DNA of 64,000 bases from CAVTQY01 sp963736975 (GTDB lineage Bacteria > Pseudomonadota > Alphaproteobacteria > Acetobacterales > Acetobacteraceae): the NCBI GenBank assembly GCA_963736975.1, contig CAVTQY010000002.1, forward strand, positions 682,001 to 746,000. Direction: 5' to 3'. Position numbers and translations under genes: made by a program. The notes below the pieces were generated by a model, which did no database searches, was not told the DNA's origin, and saw only the letters and a list, made by a program, of their open reading frames with translations. This document shows, piece by piece, positions 16,673 to 24,650 of the stretch (its first letter is position 1; every line of letters begins with the position of its first letter).

Positions 16673-19051
16673 CTACATCAGCAACGCCTGCGCGCACGCA
16701 TCGAGAAGCGCATCGGCATCGATCCCGTATTCGCGGTAGAGGTCAGGGATGTCGCCGCTTTGGCCGAACCGGTCCGGCCCGAGCGGCACCACGCGTTGCC
16801 CCCGCACGGCGCCCAACCAAGCATGCGTGGCAGGATGTCCGTCCAGTGCCGTGATCAGAGAGGCAGTGGCGCTGAGCGGTGCCAGGAGACGCTCGATGTG
16901 TGCGGCGACCCCGCCCCGCCCCGCCCGGCGCGCACGCTGCGCCGCCAGCCAGTCCGCGTGCAGGCGATCCGGGCTTGTGATTGCAAGCAGCCCCGCGCCG
17001 GCTTCCTCCTCGCACAATTCCGCAAACGCCGCCTCCGCCTCCGGCGCCAGCGGCCCCTGGTAGGCAAGCGCAATACGCGCCCCGACGGCTGGCGGCACCA
17101 CCCAATGCGCACCGGCAATCACCGCCGCGGCATCGAGCGAACGATCCTTCTGCTCGAGCTGCCGTGTGGAAAGCCGCAGCCAGACAGAAGAACCATCCGG
17201 CTTCTGCATATGCTCGAAAGCGTGGCGCAGCAGTATGGCCAGCTCGTCCACATAAGCTGGCTCGAAACTGGCGAGCCGGTCGGCAGCCATGCCGATCAGC
17301 GGCGTGTTCACCGACTGGTGCTGCCCCCCTTCCGGCGCCAGGGTCAGTCCCGAGGGCGTAGAGATCAGCAGGAACCGCGCATCCTGGTAGCAGGCATAGA
17401 TCAGCGCATCGAGACCGCGGTTGACGAACGGATCATAGACTGTGCCCACCGGAAGCAGCCGCGCCCCGGTCAGCGCATGGGTCAGACCTGCCGCGCCCAG
17501 CAGCAGGAACAGATTCTGCTCGGCAATTCCGAGCTCGATATGCTGGCCCTTAGGGCTCATACCCCAGCGCTGGGCGGAAGCCAGCTTGGCGTCGCGGAAT
17601 ACGTCGTTGCGTGTGTGACGATCGAAGATGCCGCGCCGGTTCACCCAGGGCCCGAGATTAGTGGAGACCGTCACGTCGGGGCTGGTGGTGACGATATGGT
17701 CGGCGAGCGCGCGGAACTCGCCCTGACCGCGACCGATCTCGGCGAGGATGTCGCCGAACCCAGACTGCGTAGACATCTTCCGCCCGGTCAACCTTGGCGG
17801 TGGCAGCGCCGCCGGCACCGCGATCACTGGGGCGCGCAGGGAGCGACCCTCCGGCGTCAAAGGAGTGGCGAACGGACAGGCGTCGAGGAAGCGCTGCAGC
17901 TCCCCCTCCGGCACGTCGAGACCTTCGAACCGGTCCCATTCATGGCCGGGGCGGATGTTCAACGCCGCCCGGAAGACTTCCATCTGCTCGCCGGTCATCA
18001 TCCCGGCATGGTTGTCCTTATGGCCGGCGAAAGGCAGACCCATGCCCTTGATCGTGTAGGCGATGAAACAGCTCGGCTGGTCGCCTTCGTCCGCTGCGGT
18101 GCGTAAAGCCTCGATGATCGTGTCGATGTCGTGTCCGCCGAGATTGGTCATCAACAACGCGAGTTCGTCATCGGCCAGCGGATCGATAATCCCCCGCACC
18201 CCGCGCGAGCGGCCGAGATCCGCCAGCACCGCCTGCCGCCAAGCCGCTCCGCCCTGAAATGTCAGCGCCGCATACAGGCTGTTCGGGCAATCATCGATCC
18301 AGCGCCGCAGTGCCTCGCCGCCCGGTCGGGCGAAAGCCGCCTGCAGCCGCCGCCCGTATTTCAACGTGACGACGTTCCAGCCCATGTCGCGGAACAGGCC
18401 TTCGATGCGGCCGAACAACCGGTCCGGCACCACCGAATCGAGACTCTGCCGGTTGTAATCGACGATCCACCAGACATCGCGGACGTCGTGCTTCCAGCCT
18501 TCCAGCAGCGCCTCGTAGATATTGCCTTCGTCGAGTTCCGCATCGCCGGCGATCGCAATATGCCGCCCCGCCGGAATATCCGCGCGCGTCAGCCCGTGCA
18601 GCCGCACATAATCCTGGATTAGCGCGGAGAACGTGGTCATCGCCACGCCCAACCCGACCGACCCGGTGGAGAAATCCACCTCCGGCCCATCCTTCACCCG
18701 CGAGGGATACGACTGCACACCGCCCAGCGCGCGCAGCCCTTGCATCTTCTCCACGCTCTGCCGGCCGAACAGATAGTTGATTGCATGAAATACCGGTCCG
18801 GCATGCGGTTTCACCGCGATGCGATCCTGCGGCCGTGCTATCTCGAAATAGAGCGCCGCCATGATCGAAATGACGGAAGCGCAGGACGCCTGATGCCCGC
18901 CCACTTTCAGCCCGTCCCGGTTCGGGCGGATATGGTTGGCGTTATGAATCATCCAGGCCGACAGCCAGAGCAGTTTGCGCTCGAGCTGATGCAGCAGGTG
19001 CAGCCGGGCGCCTGCCTGATCCGTCCGGCCCGGCGCGATATCGATATTCAT
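16673..19051 (-). CDS. Transketolase-family / AceE-like thiamine diphosphate enzyme
   Basis: The 792-residue protein has the three-part homodimeric E1/transketolase layout. Near the N-terminus is GLKVGGHQASCASVISIMAA and FHAINYLFGRQSVEKM; the ThDP-binding motif starts at IAIAGDAELDEGNIYEALLE and ends at WWIVDYNRQSLDS. The pyrimidine domain has IELGIAEQNLFLLLGAAGLTH with the conserved Glu, and a C-terminal transketolase_C domain follows. It resembles AceE (pyruvate dehydrogenase E1) more than classical transketolase but is about 95 residues shorter, and no E2 or E3 genes adjoin. Its ATG overlaps the malonyl-CoA decarboxylase stop by four bases, so the two are coupled. A 2-oxo acid or sugar-phosphate donor is possible. 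Confidence 0.85.
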   Translation of the reverse strand: MNIDIAPGRTDQAGARLHLLHQLERKLLWLSAWMIHNANHIRPNRDGLKVGGHQASCASVISIMAALYFEIARPQDRIAVKPHAGPVFHAINYLFGRQSVEKMQGLRALGGVQSYPSRVKDGPEVDFSTGSVGLGVAMTTFSALIQDYVRLHGLTRADIPAGRHIAIAGDAELDEGNIYEALLEGWKHDVRDVWWIVDYNRQSLDSVVPDRLFGRIEGLFRDMGWNVVTLKYGRRLQAAFARPGGEALRRWIDDCPNSLYAALTFQGGAAWRQAVLADLGRSRGVRGIIDPLADDELALLMTNLGGHDIDTIIEALRTAADEGDQPSCFIAYTIKGMGLPFAGHKDNHAGMMTGEQMEVFRAALNIRPGHEWDRFEGLDVPEGELQRFLDACPFATPLTPEGRSLRAPVIAVPAALPPPRLTGRKMSTQSGFGDILAEIGRGQGEFRALADHIVTTSPDVTVSTNLGPWVNRRGIFDRHTRNDVFRDAKLASAQRWGMSPKGQHIELGIAEQNLFLLLGAAGLTHALTGARLLPVGTVYDPFVNRGLDALIYACYQDARFLLISTPSGLTLAPEGGQHQSVNTPLIGMAADRLASFEPAYVDELAILLRHAFEHMQKPDGSSVWLRLSTRQLEQKDRSLDAAAVIAGAHWVVPPAVGARIALAYQGPLAPEAEAAFAELCEEEAGAGLLAITSPDRLHADWLAAQRARRAGRGGVAAHIERLLAPLSATASLITALDGHPATHAWLGAVRGQRVVPLGPDRFGQSGDIPDLYREYGIDADALLDACAQALLM

Positions 19052-20472
19052 GGCCGACGCCGCAGCGCCTGACCGCTGACCACCGACCACTGACCGTTCG
19101 CCAACAGGCGCCGGACACCTGTGGAAGCGTTGCGTCGCCCCTCGCCGGCATAATCCTCGTGCCAGTCTTCGATTTTCGCGAGGTCGTAGAGGTAGTTCAC
19201 CATCAGCGTGGCGCTTTCTTTCGCCCCCTTCTCGGAAGCATCGCCGCACATGTTGATGCGTTCGATGCGAGCGCCGTTGGACAGGTGGAAATGCGCCACC
19301 GGATCCAACGCCCGCCGGCCGTTCGATTCGACCAGCAGGTAGCGCGCACAAAGCCGCACCAGCGCCGGCTCGACGGCGCGCACCAGCGCGGCATCGCGAT
19401 ACCAGCCCCGCCGCGAGAGCAGTGTGGCCAGCGCGGCGGTGCCGGTGTCCTCCCCAGGCACCACGGCCCGGATCGCGCCCGCCTCCTCCTCGGTCAGCAA
19501 ACCCGGCTCGTTGGCTGCGAGCTTCGTGCCCAGCCAACGGCGGAACCCGGGGATCGGCGACAATGTCGCAAAAGTCCGCAGCGTGCGGAATTCGGTGGAC
19601 AGCTCCTCCGCCACCCGTTTGATCAGGAAATTGCCGAAGCTGATCCCCGACAGCCCGCGCTGACAGTTGCTGATGGAATAAAAGATCGCCGTGTCGGCCG
19701 CACGCGGATCGAGCACCGGTTCCTTCTCATCGAGCAGGCGCTGCACATTCCCCGCCAGCCCCTTCACCAGCGCCACCTCGACGAAGATCAGCGGCTCGCC
19801 CGGCATGCGCGGATGAAAGAAGGCGTAGCACCGCCGGTCGGAATCGAGCCGGTTCTTCAGGTCGCGCCAGGAGCGGATCTCGTGGACCGCCTCGTAACCC
19901 ACGAGCTTTTCCAGCAACGCCGCCGGGCTCGACCAGTCGATGCGCTGCAACTCGAGAAAGCCGATATCGAACCAGGCTGCGAGCAGCCCGCGCAGGTCGG
20001 ATTCCAACGCCGCCAGCAACGGGTCTTCCTTGCGGTGCTCCAACAGGAAGGCGCGCAGATCGACCAGGAACTTCCGCCCGTCCGGGATAGTAGTGAACTG
20101 CGTCAGCAGCTTGAGGCGCGGAGGTTCCAACGCGCGGCGCAAATTCGCCTGCGCGGTCGCCCGTTCGGCTGGGTCCTTGGCGGATTGCACTGCGGTATAG
20201 GCTGCGGCGACGGCGTCCGGATCGGAATCGAAGGACGCCAGCGTGCGCAGCAGGTGCTTCCGCCCGGCATCGTCGAGCGCGAGATAGGTCTGCGCCAGCT
20301 TGGCCGCGCGATTCCGCGCGGTGATCTCGCCGCCGCGCGCGCGCAGGCACGCTCGGACCTGCGCTTCGATGCTTTCATCCTCCTCGCCCACCCCCGCTGC
20401 CATATCGCGCCAGACGGAGGTGATGCGCCGCAAGGCGCGGTCGAACAGTCCAGCGGAGGCGACGTCGCTCAT
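19048..20472 (-). CDS. Malonyl-CoA decarboxylase
   Basis: Malonyl-CoA decarboxylase converts malonyl-CoA to acetyl-CoA and CO2. The 474-residue protein matches the MCD family (PF05292): an all-helical N-terminal half, then the GNAT-like catalytic half with CYAFFHPRMPGEPLIFVEVA, FYSISNCQRGLSGISFGNFL with the conserved Ser/Asn region, VAHFHLSNGARIERIN with the catalytic His, and MVNYLYDLAKIEDWHEDY. The last about 17 residues (NGQWSVVSGQ...) are encoded by degenerate heptamers at 19069-19096 rather than by family-like sequence. It is coupled to the AceE-like gene by a 4-bp overlap. The malonate-activating partners (matB/matC) are not in the window. Confidence 0.93.
   Translation of the reverse strand: MSDVASAGLFDRALRRITSVWRDMAAGVGEEDESIEAQVRACLRARGGEITARNRAAKLAQTYLALDDAGRKHLLRTLASFDSDPDAVAAAYTAVQSAKDPAERATAQANLRRALEPPRLKLLTQFTTIPDGRKFLVDLRAFLLEHRKEDPLLAALESDLRGLLAAWFDIGFLELQRIDWSSPAALLEKLVGYEAVHEIRSWRDLKNRLDSDRRCYAFFHPRMPGEPLIFVEVALVKGLAGNVQRLLDEKEPVLDPRAADTAIFYSISNCQRGLSGISFGNFLIKRVAEELSTEFRTLRTFATLSPIPGFRRWLGTKLAANEPGLLTEEEAGAIRAVVPGEDTGTAALATLLSRRGWYRDAALVRAVEPALVRLCARYLLVESNGRRALDPVAHFHLSNGARIERINMCGDASEKGAKESATLMVNYLYDLAKIEDWHEDYAGEGRRNASTGVRRLLANGQWSVVSGQALRRRP
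19069..19096. repeat. Four degenerate tandem heptamers at the MCD 3' end
   Basis: On the plus strand four consecutive units read CTGACCG, CTGACCA, CCGACCA and CTGACCG. On the coding strand they encode part of the MCD tail around QWSVVSGQ. Short heptamer tracts of this kind occur in many bacterial genomes and can lengthen C-termini when they land at a gene end. Confidence 0.7.
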
Positions 20473-20561
20473 GCACGGGTCCTCGGGCGGCGGCGCACCA
20501 CTATAGCGCCGATACCGGTCATCGCAGCACCATGTCCGTGCAGTGCGGTATCCCGCGCGGC

Positions 20562-21986
20562 TCAGTGCTGCGCCAGGACCGATAACAAATCCTCGGCCAC
20601 CAAACCGTCGCCGGCACGCTCGCCGGCGCGGCCATGCAGCCATGCACCGGCAGCCGCGGCCTCCCAGGCCGGCATGCCCTGCGCCAGCAGCCCGGCGATG
20701 ATACCGGAGAGCACGTCGCCACTGCCCGCGGTGGCCAGCCAGGGCGGTGCATTCGCGTTGATCGCGGCGCGGCCGTCCGGTGCGGCGATAATGGTGTCGC
20801 TCGCTTTCAGCAGCACCACCGCGCCGGTGCGGGCGGCGGCGGCACGGGCGGCGGCGAGCCGATCTGCACCCGCCGGGCCAAACACGCGTGCGAATTCTCC
20901 CGCGTGCGGCGTCAGCACCGCCGCACCCCGCAAAGCGTCAGGATCGCTGGCGAAAGCGGTGAACGTATCGGCATCCGCGACCACGTGCCGTCCGGTCGCC
21001 AGCAGTAACGGCAATGCAGCCTTCGCGGCATCCGACCCCAGCCCGGGCCCGCATACCCACACATCTCGCCGCTCATCGCGCAGCAACTCCGCCAATGGCG
21101 CATTGCTGACAATCACGCCGGGCGAACCGGCGCGATACACATCCCCATCGCCCTGCACAGCGGCGATCGTCACCAGCCCCGCGCCCGTACGCCGCGCCGC
21201 ATCCGCCGCCAGCCTCGCCGCGCCGGTCATCACCGCCCCGCCGAGCACGGTCACCATGCCGCGCGCATATTTATGCCCTTCTGGCGTGGCGACCGGCAGT
21301 CGCCACAGCTCCGGCAGATTGGCGAAGGTGCTGGCCCTTATTTCGTTCAGGACGGCCGCGGGAAGGCCGATATCGGCCAGCACGATCTCGCCGCATCGCT
21401 CGCGGCCCGGCAGCAACAGATGCCCGGGCTTGAGCCTGAAGAACGTCACCGTCAGCGCCGCCGACGGTGCGAAGCCGCGCTCGGCTCCGGTGCCGCCATC
21501 GATCCCGCTCGGCACATCAACCGCGACAAGGCGCGGCGAGGCCCGCAGTGTATCGGCGACGTGGCTGTCGAGATCGCGCGCCAGCCCGGCGCCGAACACC
21601 GCATCGATCACCAGCGCCGCGCGCCCCACTTCATCCGCCGCGAATGGCACCATCGGCCCACGCCATCGCACCGCCGCGCCGGCCGCATCCGATCCCTCCC
21701 GTGGCGGCGCGAGCGCCGCGACCGCGACTGGCCAGCCCTGCACGGTCAACAGCCGCGCCGCCACGTAGCCGTCGCCGCCATTATTGCCCGGTCCGCACAA
21801 CACGACGGTCCGGCACGGGCGGAACCGTGCGCGCACCGCCCGCGCCATCGCCCGGCCCGCATTCTCCATCAGCACCGACCCCGGCACGCCCAGCCGCGGC
21901 GAGGCCTCATCCGCCGCGCCCATTTCCGCCGGGCTCAACAGCTCGGCGCGGCCGGCGAGCCGGCGCAGCCATTCGCTTCGGACCAT
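20562..21986 (-). CDS. nnr: Bifunctional NAD(P)H-hydrate epimerase / ADP-dependent dehydratase
   Basis: This enzyme repairs NAD(P)HX, the hydrated, dead form of NAD(P)H. The 474-residue protein holds both activities. The N-terminal epimerase half has VLMENAGRAMARAVRARF, VVLCGPGNNGGDGYVAARLL, ALVIDAVFGAGLARD and LVAVDVPSGIDGGTG. The C-terminal dehydratase (ribokinase-like) half has KYARGMVTVLGGAVMTGAAR, VLTPHAGEFARVFG and ATAGSGDVLSGIIAGLLAQG with the ATP/ADP-site GSGD. The ATG at 21986 is preferred to the frame's earlier codon at 22025. It is divergent from the MBL-fold gene, 38 bp away. Confidence 0.95.
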   Translation of the reverse strand: MVRSEWLRRLAGRAELLSPAEMGAADEASPRLGVPGSVLMENAGRAMARAVRARFRPCRTVVLCGPGNNGGDGYVAARLLTVQGWPVAVAALAPPREGSDAAGAAVRWRGPMVPFAADEVGRAALVIDAVFGAGLARDLDSHVADTLRASPRLVAVDVPSGIDGGTGAERGFAPSAALTVTFFRLKPGHLLLPGRERCGEIVLADIGLPAAVLNEIRASTFANLPELWRLPVATPEGHKYARGMVTVLGGAVMTGAARLAADAARRTGAGLVTIAAVQGDGDVYRAGSPGVIVSNAPLAELLRDERRDVWVCGPGLGSDAAKAALPLLLATGRHVVADADTFTAFASDPDALRGAAVLTPHAGEFARVFGPAGADRLAAARAAAARTGAVVLLKASDTIIAAPDGRAAINANAPPWLATAGSGDVLSGIIAGLLAQGMPAWEAAAAGAWLHGRAGERAGDGLVAEDLLSVLAQH

Positions 21987-22024
21987 GCTATGCACCACGG
22001 AAACCTCTGCACCGGGAGGCAGCA

Positions 22025-22786
22025 ATGGAGGACTACCAACTCGATATTCTCGTCCAGGGCTACCCCGGCAAATCGGTCTGCCATGGCGGCCTCGGCTGGA
22101 GCACCATCGCCCTGCTGCGCGGCGCCGGGCACGTGGCGCTGATCGATGTCGGCACGTTCAGTCATCGCGCCCTGCTGCTTGCCGGGCTGAAGCGGCACGA
22201 CCTAGAACCCGAACAGGTCACCGACATCATCCTCACCCATTCGCACCACGACCACGCCATCAACTGGGTGTTGTTCAATGAGGCGCGGGTCTGGATCGGC
22301 GCACACGAGCTCGACTGGTCGGTGCAGGAGCCATGGGGCCGCACACCGGTCCCGGAACTCTATGTCCGCGAGCTGGCCGGCTCCCGGCAATTGTCATTGG
22401 TACGGCCCGGGCAGGAGATACTTCCCGGCCTCGTCGCATACGACGCGCCCGGCCACACGCCGGGGCACATGATGTTCGTACTCGCCGGCCGCGAGCGCGA
22501 CGTGCTCTTCACCGGCGACGCCGCGAAGAACCGCGCCGAGCTGCTCACCCGCAAAGCCGATATGACCTACGACCCGGCGATCACCGCGCAGTCGATCGAG
22601 GAGATGTGGGCGCTGTGGCGGAAGCGCCCCGGTACGCTGTTGGTCCCCGGGCACGACCTGCCGATGGTGTTGCAGGACGACCGTCCAGTCTTTATTGGCA
22701 AACGCGAGGCGGCTATTACCGCCTGGTTCGACGACGACCTGGAAACCACGACGCGCTTCGAGCTGACGCTTGCTCGTGGAGAGTAG
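22025..22786 (+). CDS. Metallo-beta-lactamase-fold hydrolase
   Basis: The 253-residue protein starts MEDYQLDILVQGYPGKSVCH behind GGGAGG. It has the two-zinc MBL core: ITDIILTHSHHDHAINW-type motif (read TDIILTHSHHDHAINWVLF), a second His in YDAPGHTPGHMMFVLAG, Asp in VLFTGDAAKNRAELL and a last His in LLVPGHDLPMVLQ. Lactonases, glyoxalase II and related enzymes share this layout; the substrate is not evident. It shares a very short divergent promoter region with the NAD(P)HX repair gene. The C-terminus overlaps by 71 bp a doubtful small reading frame on the other strand. Confidence 0.9.
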   Translation: MEDYQLDILVQGYPGKSVCHGGLGWSTIALLRGAGHVALIDVGTFSHRALLLAGLKRHDLEPEQVTDIILTHSHHDHAINWVLFNEARVWIGAHELDWSVQEPWGRTPVPELYVRELAGSRQLSLVRPGQEILPGLVAYDAPGHTPGHMMFVLAGRERDVLFTGDAAKNRAELLTRKADMTYDPAITAQSIEEMWALWRKRPGTLLVPGHDLPMVLQDDRPVFIGKREAAITAWFDDDLETTTRFELTLARGE

Positions 22787-22952
22787 AACGACTATCAGCT
22801 TGCGTGCAGGACGGCAGCGAATACACCCCAAGCACCGCCAGCAACACGGGCGCGATGACGGGTTGGCGCTTGCCGTAATCGGGGCGGTCCCAGGTGTTAC
22901 GATACCAGTCCGGGTCGGGGCACCAACACGGGTCGGGGCCGAATGGCAGCAT
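22716..22952 (-). CDS. Possible small protein of unknown function (doubtful)
   Basis: A 78-codon frame starts at an ATG at 22952 with GGAG seven bases upstream. The predicted product begins MLPFGPDPCWCPDPDWYRN, is Pro/Asp/Trp-rich, and has one hydrophobic stretch (PVIAPVLLAVLGVYSLP). Third-position GC is high, as in real genes here. It overlaps the 3' end of the MBL-fold gene by 71 bp tail to tail and I recognise no family, so it may be spurious. Confidence 0.3.
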   Translation of the reverse strand: MLPFGPDPCWCPDPDWYRNTWDRPDYGKRQPVIAPVLLAVLGVYSLPSCTQADSRSTLHEQASARSASWFPGRRRTRR

Positions 22953-23245
22953 GACACGCTCCAGTTCTGCTAGCCGGCGTCCTGCCGGGCAGCAAACCAT
23001 GCGCGCATGTCTCGATTGCCGTTGTGAAGCAGTTCACCCCGTCGGCAAGAATTCGCGATGCACCGCCGGAGGTTGCACAATCAAGAAGGGCTTTTAGCAC
23101 GGAGGATGAACGAGAGCCGCTGAGAGCGCGGAGTTGTCGTTCGGAACCGCTCTCATGCAGACAAATAAATCGATGAGATGGCCTCCTTGGCCTTCGTGGT
23201 CCCGTTCTTCCTCCGTGCTGAGAATTGGAGCCGCCCGCAGGGCAC
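22953..23245. other. Intergenic region without a recognised gene
   Basis: Roughly 290 bp between the doubtful small frame and ntrX. It contains a short stretch around 23085-23110 reading GGGCTTTTAGCACGGAGG, with no clear hairpin and T tract, so it is not called as a terminator. No family-like frame was seen. Confidence 0.4.
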
Positions 23246-24650
23246 TTACGGATTTACCCGTTCCCGCTCGTCCGAGTTCACCCCCAACTGCTTCAGCTTG
23301 CGGTGCAGCGCACTGCGCTCCATCCCCACGAACTGCGCCGTTCGGCTGATATTGCCTCCGAACCGCAGCAGTTGCGCATGCAAATATTGCGTCTCGAACA
23401 GATCCCGCGCCTCGCGCAACGGCAGCGCCATGATGTCGGCCGTCGGATCGATGTTCAACAGCGCCGGCGCATTGGAGCCGATCTCCGGTGGCAGCATGTC
23501 GGGCCGGATCGGGTCGCCAGCTCCGCCCGAGGCCATGATCAACAGCCAGTCGATTACGTTCCGCAACTGCCGGGCATTGCCGGGCCAGTCATAAGCCTGC
23601 AGCGCGGTCATCGCGTCCGCCGAGAACTCCCGCGTCGGCATCCCCGAATTCTCGGCCGAGCGCGCCATGAAATACAACGCCAACGCCGGGATGTCCTCGC
23701 GCCGCTCCTTCAACGCCGGCATTTTCAGCGGCACCACGGCGAGCCGGTAATACAGGTCCTCGCGAAAACGCCCGGCGCCGATCTCCGCCTGCAGCTCCTT
23801 ATTGGTGGTCGCCAGCACCCGCAGATCGACCTTCACCCGGTGCGAGCCGCCCAGCCGCTCGAACGCCTGCTCCTGCAAGGCGCGCACGATTTTGCCCTGG
23901 GTCTCCAACGGCATGTCGGAGACCTCATCGAGCAGCAGGGTGCCGCCATGCGCCCGCTCCAGCACGCCGGCCCGGCGCGGGTGCGCGGCCGGATCGGTGC
24001 CGGCTTCGATGCCGAACAGCTCCTCCTCGAAGCGGGCGGGCGCCAGCGTGGCGCAGTTCAGCACTACGAACGGGCCGCCGGCGCGACGCGAGCGGGCATG
24101 AATCATGCGCGCCGCCACCTCCTTACCCGATCCGGCCGGTCCCTGGATCAGCACCCGTGAGCCCGTCGGCGCCACGCGGTCGATCTGCGCGCGCACGCTG
24201 CTGATCCCTGCGGACGTTCCGGTAAGCTGTGTTTCAGGTCCGGCGCGCAGCCGCAGCTCGGCGTTCTCGCGTTCCAGCGCCGCGGCCTCCAGCGCCCGGC
24301 GCACCACCAGCAGTAAGCGGTCCGAACTCGAAGGGCTTCTCGATGAAATCGTAGGCGCCCTGTTGAATCGCCTGCACCGCCATCTCGATCGTGCCGTGGC
24401 CGGAGATCATCACCACGGGCACCTGCGGCTCTTCGCGGTGGAACGCCGACAGGATGCCAATCCCGTCCAGCCTGGACCCTTGCAGCCACACGTCGAGGAT
24501 CGCCAGCGACGGCCGCCGGGCGCGGAACGCCGCGAGCGCTGTATTGGAGTCAGCCGCCTGCCGCGTCTCGTAACCCTCGTCGCGCAGCACGCCTTCGATT
24601 AACAAGCGGATATCGGGCTCATCATCGACAATCAGGATGTCATGCGGCAT
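23246..24650 (-). pseudogene. ntrX: Sigma-54-type response regulator NtrX, single-base frameshift
   Basis: The first frame (from ATG 24650) encodes a complete receiver start: DILIVDDEPDIRLLIEGVLR, LAILDVWLQGSRLDGIGIL with the phospho-Asp, VVMISGHGTIEMAVQAI and GAYDFIEKPFE. It then reads into a nonsense frame. The adjacent frame resumes with SDRLLLVVRRALEAAALERE and continues through a full AAA+ domain (IQGPAGSGKEVAARMIHARS, GGTLLLDEVSDMP, FREDLYYRLAVVPLKMPALK) and a C-terminal Fis-type helix-turn-helix (NISRTAQFVGMERSALHRKL) to 23246. Removing one base in the AA at 24325-24326 (TT on the coding strand) restores KPFESDRLLLVV, the normal NtrX linker. The start overlaps the ntrY stop by 11 bp. 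Either the gene is inactive or the assembly carries an insertion. Confidence 0.9.

Noticed and set aside
16760..18106. Plus-strand frame opposite the AceE-like gene
   Set aside because: Shadow without a ribosome site or family features.
19159..21768. Long plus-strand frame opposite the malonyl-CoA decarboxylase and NAD(P)HX repair genes
   Set aside because: Both minus-strand genes have clear catalytic motifs; this frame has none.
24310..24340. Programmed frameshifting in ntrX
   Set aside because: No slippery heptamer plus stimulator was seen, and the same type of lesion occurs in unrelated genes.
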